This document shows positions 25,814-35,768 of a stretch of 64,000 bases of DNA, one piece after another (positions within the stretch are counted from its first letter, which is position 1; every line of letters starts with the position of its first letter). Source of the stretch: Vineibacter terrae. Lineage in GTDB: Bacteria; Pseudomonadota; Alphaproteobacteria; Reyranellales; Reyranellaceae. The position numbers were made by a program, and so were the translations under genes. The notes under the pieces were generated by a model. The model was given only the letters and a program-made list of their open reading frames with translations. It was not told where the DNA came from and did not search any database. The DNA lies in contig NZ_VDUZ01000001.1 in the NCBI RefSeq assembly GCF_008039615.1, positions 1-64,000 of the forward strand, written 5' to 3'.

Positions 25814-26724
25814 AACGTGTCCTGCTTGCGCTCGCAGCCTGCCTGGTCCTGGCGATCGGGGCGATCTCTCCTGCCGCCGCCCAACCGGTCAAGGTCGTGG
25901 CGACGTTCTCGGTGCTGGGCGATATCGTGCGGCAGGTCGGCGGCGACAAGGTGCTGCTGGCCGTGCTGGTCGGTCCCGATGGCGATGCCGAGCTCTATCA
26001 GCCCACGCCCGCCGATGCGAAGGCCATCGCGCAAGCACGGCTGTTCGTGGTCAACGGCAAGGATTTCGACCCCTGGCGCGACAACCTTGCCCGCACCGCC
26101 GGCTTCCGCGGCACGATGGTGACGGCGATCGACAGCGCCAAGACCATCTCGCGCAGCGTCGAGGGCGAAGGCAGCCGGCATGCGCGGCGCCTGGTCGTGG
26201 ACCAGCACGCCTGGCATGACCCCGCCAACGGCGCGCTCTATGCAAAAGCCATCGCGGACGCGCTGGCCAAGGTCGATCCCGCCAACGCTGCCTTCTATCG
26301 GCAGCGGGCCGAGGCTTACGGCAAGGAGCTGACCGACCTCAGGGCGTGGGCCGTCGCGGAGATGCGGCAGATCCCCGACGCGAAGCGCAAGATCATCACA
26401 TCGCATGACGGCTTCGCCTACATGGCCAACGCCTACAAGATCACGATCCTGAGCCCGGTCGGGCTGGTGAACGACAAGGAGCCGAGCGCCGACGACGTCG
26501 CGCGGCTGATCGCCCAGATCCGGCGCGCCGAGGTCAAGGCGATCTTCATCGAGAACATGACCGACCCGCGCATCATCCAGCGCATCGCCGCGGAAGGCGG
26601 CGGCGTGATCGGCGGCACGCTCTATTCCGACGCCCTGTCCAAGACCGGTGGCCCGGCCGACACCTACGTCAAGATGCTGCGCCACAACGTCGCCACCATG
26701 AAGGCGGCGATGATGAAGAACTGA
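25810..26724 (+). CDS. Metal ABC transporter substrate-binding protein (ZnuA/MntA class)
   Basis: 304 aa with signal peptide (LLALAACLVLAIGAISPAAAQ). Cluster A-1 fold: VVATFSVLGDIVRQVGGDKV, then DAELYQPTPAD, DQHAWHDP, TSHDGFAYM, and LYSDALS. In ZnuA/MntA relatives the four ligands are His, His, His or Glu, and Asp. Here the first position, usually DPH.YEPTP, reads DAELYQPTP, so His appears replaced by Glu. The other three ligand segments look intact. The metal is therefore uncertain. The ATG overlaps the permease stop. Confidence 0.9.
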   Translation: MKRVLLALAACLVLAIGAISPAAAQPVKVVATFSVLGDIVRQVGGDKVLLAVLVGPDGDAELYQPTPADAKAIAQARLFVVNGKDFDPWRDNLARTAGFRGTMVTAIDSAKTISRSVEGEGSRHARRLVVDQHAWHDPANGALYAKAIADALAKVDPANAAFYRQRAEAYGKELTDLRAWAVAEMRQIPDAKRKIITSHDGFAYMANAYKITILSPVGLVNDKEPSADDVARLIAQIRRAEVKAIFIENMTDPRIIQRIAAEGGGVIGGTLYSDALSKTGGPADTYVKMLRHNVATMKAAMMKN

Positions 26725-26738
26725 TCGGCGAGCCGGCG

Positions 26739-28070
26739 ATGCTCGGCAATCTCGACACGGTGCTCGGCGACACAAGCGGGCGCATCCGGCTCGCCGCCGG
26801 CCTGGTCGTGGCCTTGTGGCTTGGCGTCGCCTGGGCCCACTGGTCGCCCACCACCAGACCCGAGGCAGCGGCCGGACCGCCGACCTACGAGCTGCGCCTG
26901 CTGGTCGCGGAAGGCCAGCCGTCGCCGGCGGGCGGCATGTTCGACCGCTTCCATGTCGCCTCGCAGCCGATCGTCACGCCGCTCAACCGCAAGGGGCAGA
27001 CGGCGTTCTTCGCGACGCTGATCCGCAGCGGCGCCGAAGAGGGCGTCTTCCGGCACGAGCCTGATGGCCGGATCGACAAGATCGCAGCCGCAGGCGATTC
27101 GGCGCCGGGCGGCGGCACCCTGTCGAGCTTCGCCAAGCATCCCATCGTCGCGATGAACGACAAGGGCACGGTCGCCTTCACGGCCGCCGTCGCCGGCGGC
27201 AAGGCGGTCGAGGGCGTGTTCCTCCACACCGCTGGAAGGCTGAAAGCGATCGCGCTGACGGGCACGGCGGCGCCCGGCATCGCCAACGGCACCTTCGCCG
27301 ATTTCGAGGTGCCGGCGCTGGACGACAACGACAACGTCGTCTTCCTGGCCAATGTGCGTCGTGGCCGCGAAGCGGTCGAAGGCATCTTCCTGTCCAGGGG
27401 CGGCGAGCTGCGCAAGGTGCTGGCTGCCGGCGACCCGGCGCCGGGCGGCGGCACGTTCGCGGCGTTCGGCATCCCCAGCATCAACAGCGCGGGCACCATC
27501 GCCTTCACCGCCGTGGTCGAGAAGGGCAATGTGCTGGGCGGCATCTACCTGCACCAGAACAGCGAGGCCAGGCTGCTGGTCGGGGCTGGCGACAAGGCTC
27601 CCGACGACAGCACGATCGCGAAGTTCTCGGAACGCATCGCGCTCAACGAGTCCGGCACCGTGGCCTTCAATGCCATCCTCAAGTACGGCACCGCTCCCGC
27701 GGCCGTGCTGCGCGTCGATGGCGGCAGCACGGGCTTCGTCGCCAGGATCGGAGAGGCGGCACCGGAGGGCGGCAAGTTCGGCTACCTCGGCCTGTGGCCG
27801 GCCATCGCCGACAACGGCGCCATCACATTCATCGCCTCGCTTGAAGGCGAGGCGCCTGGCATCGCGATCTTCCAATCCGATGGCGGCCAGGTCCGCCGCA
27901 TCATCGCGCAAGGCGACGCCCTGCCCGGTGGCCAGAAGCTGGCGTCCTTCGGGCTCTATCCGGTCGTATCGGCAAGCCCGGACGGACAGGTGGCGTTCGC
28001 CACCACGCCCACGAGCACCGGTCCCGGCCGCGACGCGATCTACGCCTACCTGCCCGTCAAGCGCCGCTGA
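26739..28070 (+). CDS. Membrane-anchored repeat protein (DUF7453-like), in metal ABC operon
   Basis: 443 aa. One N-terminal hydrophobic segment (LAAGLVVALWLGVAWAHW) is followed by six imperfect repeats of about 60 residues. Each contains a G-x-x-APGGGTF-x-x-F-like turn (DSAPGGGTLSSF, DPAPGGGTFAAF, DALPGGQKLASF and weaker ones) and an N-x-x-G-x-x-AF strand. This suggests a beta-propeller or solenoid exposed to the periplasm. It begins 15 bases after the binding-protein gene, so it is probably cotranscribed. Function unknown; linkage hints at a role with metal uptake, but this is inference. Confidence 0.75.
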   Translation: MLGNLDTVLGDTSGRIRLAAGLVVALWLGVAWAHWSPTTRPEAAAGPPTYELRLLVAEGQPSPAGGMFDRFHVASQPIVTPLNRKGQTAFFATLIRSGAEEGVFRHEPDGRIDKIAAAGDSAPGGGTLSSFAKHPIVAMNDKGTVAFTAAVAGGKAVEGVFLHTAGRLKAIALTGTAAPGIANGTFADFEVPALDDNDNVVFLANVRRGREAVEGIFLSRGGELRKVLAAGDPAPGGGTFAAFGIPSINSAGTIAFTAVVEKGNVLGGIYLHQNSEARLLVGAGDKAPDDSTIAKFSERIALNESGTVAFNAILKYGTAPAAVLRVDGGSTGFVARIGEAAPEGGKFGYLGLWPAIADNGAITFIASLEGEAPGIAIFQSDGGQVRRIIAQGDALPGGQKLASFGLYPVVSASPDGQVAFATTPTSTGPGRDAIYAYLPVKRR

Positions 28071-28080
28071 TGGACGTATG

Positions 28081-29124
28081 TCAGTTCATGTCCGCCGGCG
28101 GGTATTCCATGAAGATGTTCGCTGACGTGATGAGGCGATGCGTCGTCGCCGTGCGCGGCGGCAATGCCTCGCCGCGCAACAGCTTCATGGCCATCGGCAA
28201 CACGTCGTAGCCATAGCGGTCGAGATAGAAGCCGACCGAGCCGATCAGCACGCTGCCGCGGTTCGCCGGGTCGATCTCCTTCTTGTCATTCATGCCGCCA
28301 TGCATCGACCGGTCGCACCCGAGGCTCACAATTGCTGCATCGTTCAGCCGGCCGGCGGCTTCCAGCGCCGCCTTTGTCGACAGCGCCGTCGCATCGTCCA
28401 GCGTTGCCAGCAGGATCTTCCTGCCACCTTGTCCGGACAGGAACCGCCCAAGCACCGCCTCCGTCTGCTGCGGGTTGCCGCCCGTGTCGAGCCTGGCCAC
28501 GCTCGTCGTCACGCCGGCCTGGTTGAGCCCGGCAAGGATGCCCGCAATGCGTTCTCTGATCCGCTCGGCCGGATCGGAAACCGGGCCGACGATCGCATAG
28601 GCTGCCGGCAGGCCGGACCACATCGTGGCGGCAAACCTGCCCAGCGCCTCGCCGGCGATGCGGCCGGCGCCGGTATTGTCGGGGCCGTAGATCGGCGCAT
28701 CGCCGATCGCCTGGCCGATCGCGATCACCGGGATGCCGGCGCCTTTCAGCCGGCGAGCGATCTCCGCATTGGTCGCGGGATCATCGAAATAGCCGATGTA
28801 GAGGGCCGCCTTGTCGCGGATCGCCGCCTCGGCATTGGCGAGCGCCTTGGCCTTGTCATGTCCGTTGTCGAGCGGGCGCAGGTCGATGGGATAGCGCCGC
28901 GCCGCCAGCTGGAAGCTGCTGCGCACATCGGCACCCGTGAAGCCGAGGCCTTCGATCCGCACACCGGGCTCTTCCGTGAGGTTGGCCAGCACGACGACCG
29001 GCCTGCGATCCTGCGCCGCGGCGGCTGGCACGATCGCCGCGCCGATCGACGCCAGCGTCGTTGCCACAAACATCCGGCGCCCTGCCGAGGGCGCCGGTCT
29101 CGTGAACCAGGGTCGTGCCGTCAT
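28081..29124 (-). CDS. Sugar-type periplasmic binding protein
   Basis: 347 aa. N terminus MTARPWFTRPAPSAGRRMFVATTLASIGAAIVPAAAAQ is a probable signal peptide with a near-twin-arginine stretch. The body has the two-lobe fold of ribose/LacI-type binding proteins: LYIGYFDDPATNAEIARRLKGAGIPVIAIGQ, then PDNTGAGRIAGEALGRF and LLATLDDATALSTKAALEAAG. No ABC permease or ATPase gene is adjacent. It follows the cyclase gene by only three bases on the same strand, so the two are an operon. The ligand is probably related to the cyclase substrate or product (inference). Confidence 0.8.
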   Translation of the reverse strand: MTARPWFTRPAPSAGRRMFVATTLASIGAAIVPAAAAQDRRPVVVLANLTEEPGVRIEGLGFTGADVRSSFQLAARRYPIDLRPLDNGHDKAKALANAEAAIRDKAALYIGYFDDPATNAEIARRLKGAGIPVIAIGQAIGDAPIYGPDNTGAGRIAGEALGRFAATMWSGLPAAYAIVGPVSDPAERIRERIAGILAGLNQAGVTTSVARLDTGGNPQQTEAVLGRFLSGQGGRKILLATLDDATALSTKAALEAAGRLNDAAIVSLGCDRSMHGGMNDKKEIDPANRGSVLIGSVGFYLDRYGYDVLPMAMKLLRGEALPPRTATTHRLITSANIFMEYPPADMN

Positions 29125-29127
29125 GAA

Positions 29128-30144
29128 TCAGCGGATACCTTCGATGGCCACGAACGTGCCCGTCAGGCCGACCGCCTTCGGCACGGTCATCGAGAAGAAG
29201 AACGTGGCGCGGTTCGTCTGGGCGACCTCGGCGGCCATCAGGTCCGTGCGCACGTTCTCGATGATGTGGATGCCGCTGTCGGTGATCAGCATGTTGTGGA
29301 CGATGAAAGCCTCCTTGGGGTTCTCGCCCGGGATCACCTCGACGGCCCACGAGTCGGCGCCGACCGCGACCACCTTCTGCTCGATCAGCCACTTGGCCGC
29401 CGCCTTGCCGATGCCGGGCTCGCCGCTGTTGTACTCGGTGTTCTTGGCCGGGAACTGCGCGAACAGGTCGCCCCAGCCGGTATGGATGATGACGATGTCG
29501 CCTTCACGCAGGGTCGTGTTCGTCATCTTCAAGCCGGCCTGCAGATCCTCCGCGGTGATCACCGTGCCCTTGTCGAGGCAGGGCGTGCGGCAGTTCGCGT
29601 TGGTCTTCAGCTTGCCCGCCTGCTGGTAGACCTTGACCACGTCGATGAACACGCCGCGGGTGGCGAAGCTCTTGAGGTTCTCCAGGCCCAGCTTGGTCAT
29701 GTTGTTCTGGGTGATGAACTTCCCCATGGCGATCTGGTTGTAGTAGCAATCCTGCCGCCCAATGTGCCCCATGCCATCGAGGTGCGTGCCGACGTGGCTC
29801 TGGCTGAGGTAGGTGTCTTCCATGTAGGTGAGCTGGTTCTCGCCGAACGAGGCACCGGGCGCGAGGCTGGTCGCCGTCAGGATGGTCTTCGTGAAGCGGG
29901 TGCCGAACAGCGGCACGCCGTCGGTCAGCGGGAAGGACATCACGATGACCTTGCCCTCCTGGATCTCCGCCGCGGCAGCCTTGGTCACGGCCGGCGTGAT
30001 GCGGTTGGTAGCCCCGGTCTGATCGTCTTTGCCGAAAGGTGAAGCCGGCACGATCTTGCTGCAATCGGTTTGCGCCAGGGCATTCGCTCCCAAGCCGATC
30101 GATGCTACGAAGGCAATGCCCGTCAAGGTCGACACCATTCTCAT
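29128..30144 (-). CDS. Secreted cyclase-family metal hydrolase (kynurenine formamidase-like fold)
   Basis: 338 aa. Signal peptide (MRMVSTLTGIAFVASIGLGANALAQ). The metal motif SHVGTHLDGMGHIG at residues 115-128 fits the HxGTHxDxxxH consensus of PF04199. Further family segments are GVFIDVVKVYQQ, EDLQAGLKMTNTTLREGDIVIIHTGWG and the substrate-lid region. An exceptional ribosome binding site (AGGAGGAG) precedes the ATG. The enzyme should hydrolyse an amide, lactone or similar in the periplasm. Paralogue at 31760-32839, which has changed metal ligands. Confidence 0.88.
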   Translation of the reverse strand: MRMVSTLTGIAFVASIGLGANALAQTDCSKIVPASPFGKDDQTGATNRITPAVTKAAAAEIQEGKVIVMSFPLTDGVPLFGTRFTKTILTATSLAPGASFGENQLTYMEDTYLSQSHVGTHLDGMGHIGRQDCYYNQIAMGKFITQNNMTKLGLENLKSFATRGVFIDVVKVYQQAGKLKTNANCRTPCLDKGTVITAEDLQAGLKMTNTTLREGDIVIIHTGWGDLFAQFPAKNTEYNSGEPGIGKAAAKWLIEQKVVAVGADSWAVEVIPGENPKEAFIVHNMLITDSGIHIIENVRTDLMAAEVAQTNRATFFFSMTVPKAVGLTGTFVAIEGIR

Positions 30145-30329
30145 GACATCTCCTCCTCTTCATTGCCGACGCGGCCTGCGGCCGCGCGCCCCCTTCTTGA
30201 GCGGGGTGGCGAAGGGTTGCCCAACGCCCCGGCCGAGTCAAAATCAATTCGCGGACGGTCTTCAAATTGTTATGGCGTTGACGTGCTATTTGTTCGCCGG
30301 AACCGGGCTCGCCCCGTGGCCGCTGGTCT

Positions 30330-31544
30330 TCACGGCTTCAAGCCGATGGCGAAGTCATGGTTCCAGGCAACCCTGATGCCGATGACATGGTCATCGGTGT
30401 TCTTGCCGGTGTCTGTGTCACGCACACGCTGATACTTGTACCCGGCGCCGAGCTGCCATTGCTCATCGAAGCGGTAGAACAGGGAGGTCGCGATCAGCCG
30501 GTCGCGTATCTTGACGACGCCCGGGGCATCGGCATTGCGCAGCGTGCCGGTGAGATACCATGTCCAGGCGCCATTGCCGACCATCACGTTGGCGCCCCAG
30601 TACGTCAAGCTGCCCGGCTGGCCACCCCCGTTCCAGAACCGCACCCACTCGATCGATGGCTGGATCGTCGTCCTGCCGGACAGCAGCACGTCCGTCACCC
30701 TGGCCGTGTAGTCGAACGCGATTGCCAAGCCCTGCTCGTTGCGGGTCTCGGCGCCGGCGGCACCCCTTGCCGGGCTTCTGTGCAGGAAACGATAGCCGAG
30801 ATGGATGCCGAGCTCGGGCAGGAAGTCCAGGTCCGAGCTGTCAAGAGTCGCCGAGAAATTGTTGAACCTTCCCGTGTTGCCGAGCCCGCCGTCCGACCGG
30901 CGCAGCCGGCTCTGGCGCTCGACCGTCGACCCGCCGGCGCGGGGTGCGGTAATGATGGAGCGATGCAGGAACGTCGTGTCGGCGCGGAAGATCTGCCCCG
31001 TCAATTCATGCTGGCCGACGCCGCGGTCCCGCAGGTCGCCGCGCAGCACAAAGCCGGCGCCGATCATGTCGATGGTCTGGTAGTCCTCGGTGAAATCGAC
31101 CGAGAACAGCCCTTCGGCGCGGTGGTGATCCTGCAGATAGCCGAAGGTCGGTCTGATCTTGCCGATGAAGAACCCGACCTGGCCGAGATCGACGTCCACG
31201 AAAAGCTGCTCCATGAACAGCCCAAAGCCCCGGAACGCCTCGCTGCGATGCGGCCGCAAGGCACGCAGCGGCTCGCCCCTGACGTTGCCTTGCACCGAGA
31301 GCCAGTCATTGAAGTGGAGTCCGAAGCCCAGATTCACGTCATCCAGATACATCTGGGCCGCGCGATGGGGCGTGAAATCGGTGGCAACCGGACCGTCGAC
31401 GCGAAACGAGGCCTCGAAAGCGCCCTGGATGAATGGTCCATCGAACGCCCTGCCGGCCATGCTGTCGACACCGTGCGCCCAGGCGCCGGGCCCGAGCACA
31501 AGCGATGCGATGCCGGCCAGCCTCGCGGCTCCCCCCTTGAGCAT
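30330..31544 (-). CDS. Outer-membrane beta-barrel protein (porin-like)
   Basis: 404 aa. Signal peptide (LAGIASLVLGPGAWA), then long alternating strands (GPFIQGAFEASFRVDGPV, LGFGLHFNDWLSVQGNVRGE, LFVDVDLGQVGFFIGKIRPTFG) and a C-terminal AWNHDFAIGLKP. Reads as an outer-membrane channel of the phosphate-selective or alkane-porin type rather than the general porin at 14925. Strong ribosome binding site (GGGGGGAAGG). It sits between the two cyclase genes, all on the minus strand, suggesting uptake of the same substrate class. Confidence 0.72.
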   Translation of the reverse strand: MLKGGAARLAGIASLVLGPGAWAHGVDSMAGRAFDGPFIQGAFEASFRVDGPVATDFTPHRAAQMYLDDVNLGFGLHFNDWLSVQGNVRGEPLRALRPHRSEAFRGFGLFMEQLFVDVDLGQVGFFIGKIRPTFGYLQDHHRAEGLFSVDFTEDYQTIDMIGAGFVLRGDLRDRGVGQHELTGQIFRADTTFLHRSIITAPRAGGSTVERQSRLRRSDGGLGNTGRFNNFSATLDSSDLDFLPELGIHLGYRFLHRSPARGAAGAETRNEQGLAIAFDYTARVTDVLLSGRTTIQPSIEWVRFWNGGGQPGSLTYWGANVMVGNGAWTWYLTGTLRNADAPGVVKIRDRLIATSLFYRFDEQWQLGAGYKYQRVRDTDTGKNTDDHVIGIRVAWNHDFAIGLKP

Positions 31545-31702
31545 CCTTCCCCCCGACCATGGTTCGCTGTGGCCGCTTCACATCGCCGATCACCGCCGGC
31601 TTGCTTCCCTCGTTCGTGGCACGAACATATCTGACGCATCGTGACACAGCCACATGGCTCCCGCTGTCATCCCAGCCGCGCGCCATGGCGCGCGCCAACA
31701 TG

Positions 31703-31728
31703 AAAAGGGCGCCGCTGTGGCGGCGCCC
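31703..31728 (-). terminator. Rho-independent terminator of the second cyclase gene
   Basis: On the minus strand GGGCGCCGC (31728-31720) pairs with GCGGCGCCC (31715-31707) over a four-base loop and is followed by TTTTC. It lies 32 bases past the cyclase stop. Confidence 0.85.
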
Positions 31729-31759
31729 TCTCGTCGGCATAAGGTGTTCTCAGCAACGA

Positions 31760-32839
31760 TCAGGTCACGGCGATGGGACCGCCATTGGAGCCGGTCGCGC
31801 CCCGGATGGGCGCCGGCGAGAAGATGTAGGCGAACTGGTGCTTCCCGTCGGCGATCAGGGCCGTGAAATCCAGGTTCTCGTGGTTGTAGATGCCCTGCTT
31901 GCAGATCAGCTCGCTGTGCACCGGGAAGACGAGGTTCTTGTCGGGGTTGGGCACGACCTCGACGGCCCAGCAATCGCCGCCGGTCACGCAGGCGCCCTTG
32001 TCCACGACCCACTTGGCGACCTCCAGTCCGATGCCGGGCTCGCCGCTGTTGTACTTGTCGTTGTTCTTCATCCACAGCTTGCCCCAGCCGGTGTTGAAGA
32101 ACAGCGCGTCGCCTTCCTTGATGTCCTCCTCCTTCATGTTCTGCTTCGTCATGGCGGCGCGCAGGTCGGCGAGCTTGATCTCCTCGCCGGCTTCCAGCAT
32201 CCGGCCCTTCACCGCCTCGACGTCGAACAGATGGCCGCGCGTGAAGATCGGCTTGCAGTTCTCGATGCCCAGCTTCTTCAGGCCGTAGGCGGTGATCATC
32301 TCGAACTCGGTGACGCCGTTGTAGAAGCGCATCTCGGTCATGTCGCCATCCTTGCCCATCTGGATGCCGATGTGGCCGAGCCCGTCGAACTGCGTGCCGG
32401 TCTGCGCGACCTCGGCGGCAAGGAACTCCTCGTGGCCGATCAGCCGGTTGGCGCCATACGAGCTGCCGGTCGGCGTGGTCCGCACGCTGAACGTGCGCTC
32501 GCCGTATTTCGGCATCGCCGATTCATAGACGCGGCCGATGCGGTAGATCTTGCCGTCCTTGATGCCCTTGACGGCATCCAGAACCTTCGCCGGCGTGATC
32601 CAGTTGGACGCGCCTGCCTGGTCGTCCTTGCCCCACTTCGGATGCGGCCACCACGGCTTGTCCGACAGCGCCGGTGCCTGGGCGACCTGGACGGGCTGTG
32701 CCGCCGCGGTCCGCGGCGCCATCGCACCGAGGACGGCGGCGGCCCCGCCCACCAGCGTGGCCGCCTTCAGGATGTCACGGCGCTCCGCATCCGGCGCGTC
32801 GCCATCTTCCGCCGCGCGGCGGAGCTTGCTCAGGTCCAT
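31760..32839 (-). CDS. Tat-exported cyclase-family protein with altered metal motif
   Basis: 359 aa. A twin-arginine signal (ERRDILKAATLVGGAAAVLG, residues 19-38) precedes the PF04199 domain. The metal motif reads AQTGTQFDGLGHIG (residues 145-158): both histidines of HxGTH are Gln, while Asp and the last His remain. Its paralogue at 29128 keeps both. This could mean a different metal, fewer metals, or a recognised variant subgroup of the family. Divergent from a CobW-type GTPase 135 bp away. Ends at a clear terminator. Confidence 0.87.
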   Translation of the reverse strand: MDLSKLRRAAEDGDAPDAERRDILKAATLVGGAAAVLGAMAPRTAAAQPVQVAQAPALSDKPWWPHPKWGKDDQAGASNWITPAKVLDAVKGIKDGKIYRIGRVYESAMPKYGERTFSVRTTPTGSSYGANRLIGHEEFLAAEVAQTGTQFDGLGHIGIQMGKDGDMTEMRFYNGVTEFEMITAYGLKKLGIENCKPIFTRGHLFDVEAVKGRMLEAGEEIKLADLRAAMTKQNMKEEDIKEGDALFFNTGWGKLWMKNNDKYNSGEPGIGLEVAKWVVDKGACVTGGDCWAVEVVPNPDKNLVFPVHSELICKQGIYNHENLDFTALIADGKHQFAYIFSPAPIRGATGSNGGPIAVT

Positions 32840-32974
32840 GTTCGTGTTCCTCCCAACCTGGTCGGGGCACATTGCTTGCCCTCTATCGACCCGCTGGTAG
32901 TGTTGCCGAAATCGCGACAGCGTCAACAAGTGTAAGTTGCGCACCGTTGAACGAAGATCGTTGGGGAAAGACCG

Positions 32975-34045
<1,071 letters not shown>

Positions 34046-34055
34046 TACCGCCTAT

Positions 34056-34135
34056 CGGTGGAAGGTGAGTCGCGACCGTCATCCCGAGCGCAGCGAGGGA
34101 TGACGGGTGTGTCAGCGACCAGCGCTTCCAGGTTA
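34056..34135. repeat. Core-deleted composite repeat
   Basis: Outer arms resemble those at 3931-4083 in inverse order (GGTGGAAGGTG at left, TCAGCGACC at right), but the inner 87-bp stem is reduced to 34078-34104 (GTCATCCCGAGCG then GGGATGAC). A natural deletion of the inner hairpin. Confidence 0.7.
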
Positions 34136-34178
34136 TGGTGCACCGGAAGGCGAACGGGGCCGGCGACCTCTGCCTCGT

Positions 34179-35768
34179 CTACAGGACCGGCGGCACGAAG
34201 CCGCCCCACGCCTGCTCCAGCAGCTGCGCGAACTGGATCGGCGTCGCATCCTCGAGGTAGGGCCCGATGATCTGCACGCCGATCGGCAGGCCGGTCGGCG
34301 TGCGGTCGATCGGCGCCACGCTTGCCGGCAGGCCGGCCGCGGTGGCGGGGCCAGCCCAGACGATGTTATTCGTGTAGGGCTGCGCCTGGCCGTCGACGTC
34401 GAGGCGGCGGGCGGACACTTCGGCATGATCGTGCGGGAAGGCCGCGGTCGGCATCGGCGGGCAGAGCACCACGTCGAATGTCTTGAACAGCGTCGCCCAT
34501 TGCTGCTGCTGCACGGTGCGGGCGCGACCGGCAGCCTGCCAATCGCGCCAGCCGATATTGGCGCCGCGGACATAGATGGCATCCAGGCTCTGGTTGTCGG
34601 CGCCCATCGACGCCGCGAGCGCACGCATCTGCTCGTAGTACGCCGGCGGCCGGCCCGCGGTCAGGACCGGGCCGAGCAGGCGCATATAGGTGCGCGTCGC
34701 CTCGGCGAGGTCGGGCAGCAGCGGGCTTTGCCGCAGAACGGTGGCGCCCTCCTTGTCGAGGCGGCCGGCCAGCCGCGCCAGCGCCGTGCGGATCGCCTCG
34801 GCGGTGGGGCAGAGCGGATGGGTGTCGATCACCAGCACCCTGAAGTCGCGCAGCACGCGATGCCGCGGCCGCGGCAGGACCAGGCGCCAGCCGACGCCGT
34901 CGCGCTGCTCGTCCGGCCCGGCGACGATGTCCAGCGCAAGCGCCAGGTCCTGCGCGCTGCGCGCCATCGGCCCCACGACCGACAGCCCGTCGCCGGCCGA
35001 TGGGATCGCCGGCGCGCCCGGGAAGGTCTGGCCGCGCGAAGGCACGATGCCGTAGCTCGGCTTGTGGGCGAACACGCCGCAGTAATGCGCCGGCGTGCGC
35101 AGCGAGCCGCCGATATCCGAGCCCATCTCGAGCGCGACATAGCCTGCCGCCAGCGCCGCCGCGGCGCCGCCCGACGAGCCGCCCGGCGTGCGGGCAATGT
35201 CGTAGGGATTGTTGGTGGTGCCATAGACGGGGTTGGTGCTCTGCCAGTCGGCCAGCGCCACCGGCACGTTGGTCTTGCCCATGATCACGGCGCCGGCTGC
35301 CTTCAGCCGCTGCACCACGACGGCATCCTCCGTCGGCCGCCAGTCCTTGAAGGATGGGAAGCCCCAGGTCGTGGGCAGCCCGGCGATGTTGTAGGACTCC
35401 TTGACCGTCATCGGCAGGCCCAGCAGCGGCCGGCGCTCGCCGCGCGCCAGCGCCTGGTCGGCCGCGACAGCCGCCTGCCGTGCCCGGTCGAAGTCGCGCA
35501 CCACGACGGCGTTGATGTGCTTGTCGAGCCCCTCGATGCGGGCGATGGCCTGGTCGAGCAGCTCGACCGCCGAGACACGGCGCGCCGCGAGATCGGCCAC
35601 GAGATCGTGCGCCGTGCGGTACCACTTGCCGCCCTCGGGCGCCGGTACCACCGCGGCGATCTGCCCGAAGCCGCGTGTCGCTGGAAGCGTGCACGCCGCC
35701 GCTGCGGCGCCTGCCAGGAATGCCCGGCGGCCGGCCGCGCCAGCCTGCCTGACCGAAGACCTGTCCAT
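34179..35768 (-). CDS. Tat-exported amidase (amidase-signature family)
   Basis: 529 aa. Twin-arginine-like signal (GRRAFLAGAAAAACTLPATRG). Catalytic triad of the amidase-signature fold: Lys in LPMTVKESYN, cis-Ser in TPGGSSGGAAAAL, nucleophile Ser in MGSDIGGSLRTPA. The AIYVRGANIG and CPPMPTAAFPHDH segments are variable substrate-pocket parts. Homologous in fold to GatA (60703-62172) but periplasmic, so more likely a catabolic amidase. Transcribed toward the CobW gene; stops about 130 bp apart. Confidence 0.9.
   Translation of the reverse strand: MDRSSVRQAGAAGRRAFLAGAAAAACTLPATRGFGQIAAVVPAPEGGKWYRTAHDLVADLAARRVSAVELLDQAIARIEGLDKHINAVVVRDFDRARQAAVAADQALARGERRPLLGLPMTVKESYNIAGLPTTWGFPSFKDWRPTEDAVVVQRLKAAGAVIMGKTNVPVALADWQSTNPVYGTTNNPYDIARTPGGSSGGAAAALAAGYVALEMGSDIGGSLRTPAHYCGVFAHKPSYGIVPSRGQTFPGAPAIPSAGDGLSVVGPMARSAQDLALALDIVAGPDEQRDGVGWRLVLPRPRHRVLRDFRVLVIDTHPLCPTAEAIRTALARLAGRLDKEGATVLRQSPLLPDLAEATRTYMRLLGPVLTAGRPPAYYEQMRALAASMGADNQSLDAIYVRGANIGWRDWQAAGRARTVQQQQWATLFKTFDVVLCPPMPTAAFPHDHAEVSARRLDVDGQAQPYTNNIVWAGPATAAGLPASVAPIDRTPTGLPIGVQIIGPYLEDATPIQFAQLLEQAWGGFVPPVL

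Noticed and set aside
28138-30042. Plus-strand open frame of about 634 codons
   Set aside because: Antisense to the binding protein and cyclase genes, which have signal peptides, motifs and strong ribosome binding sites.
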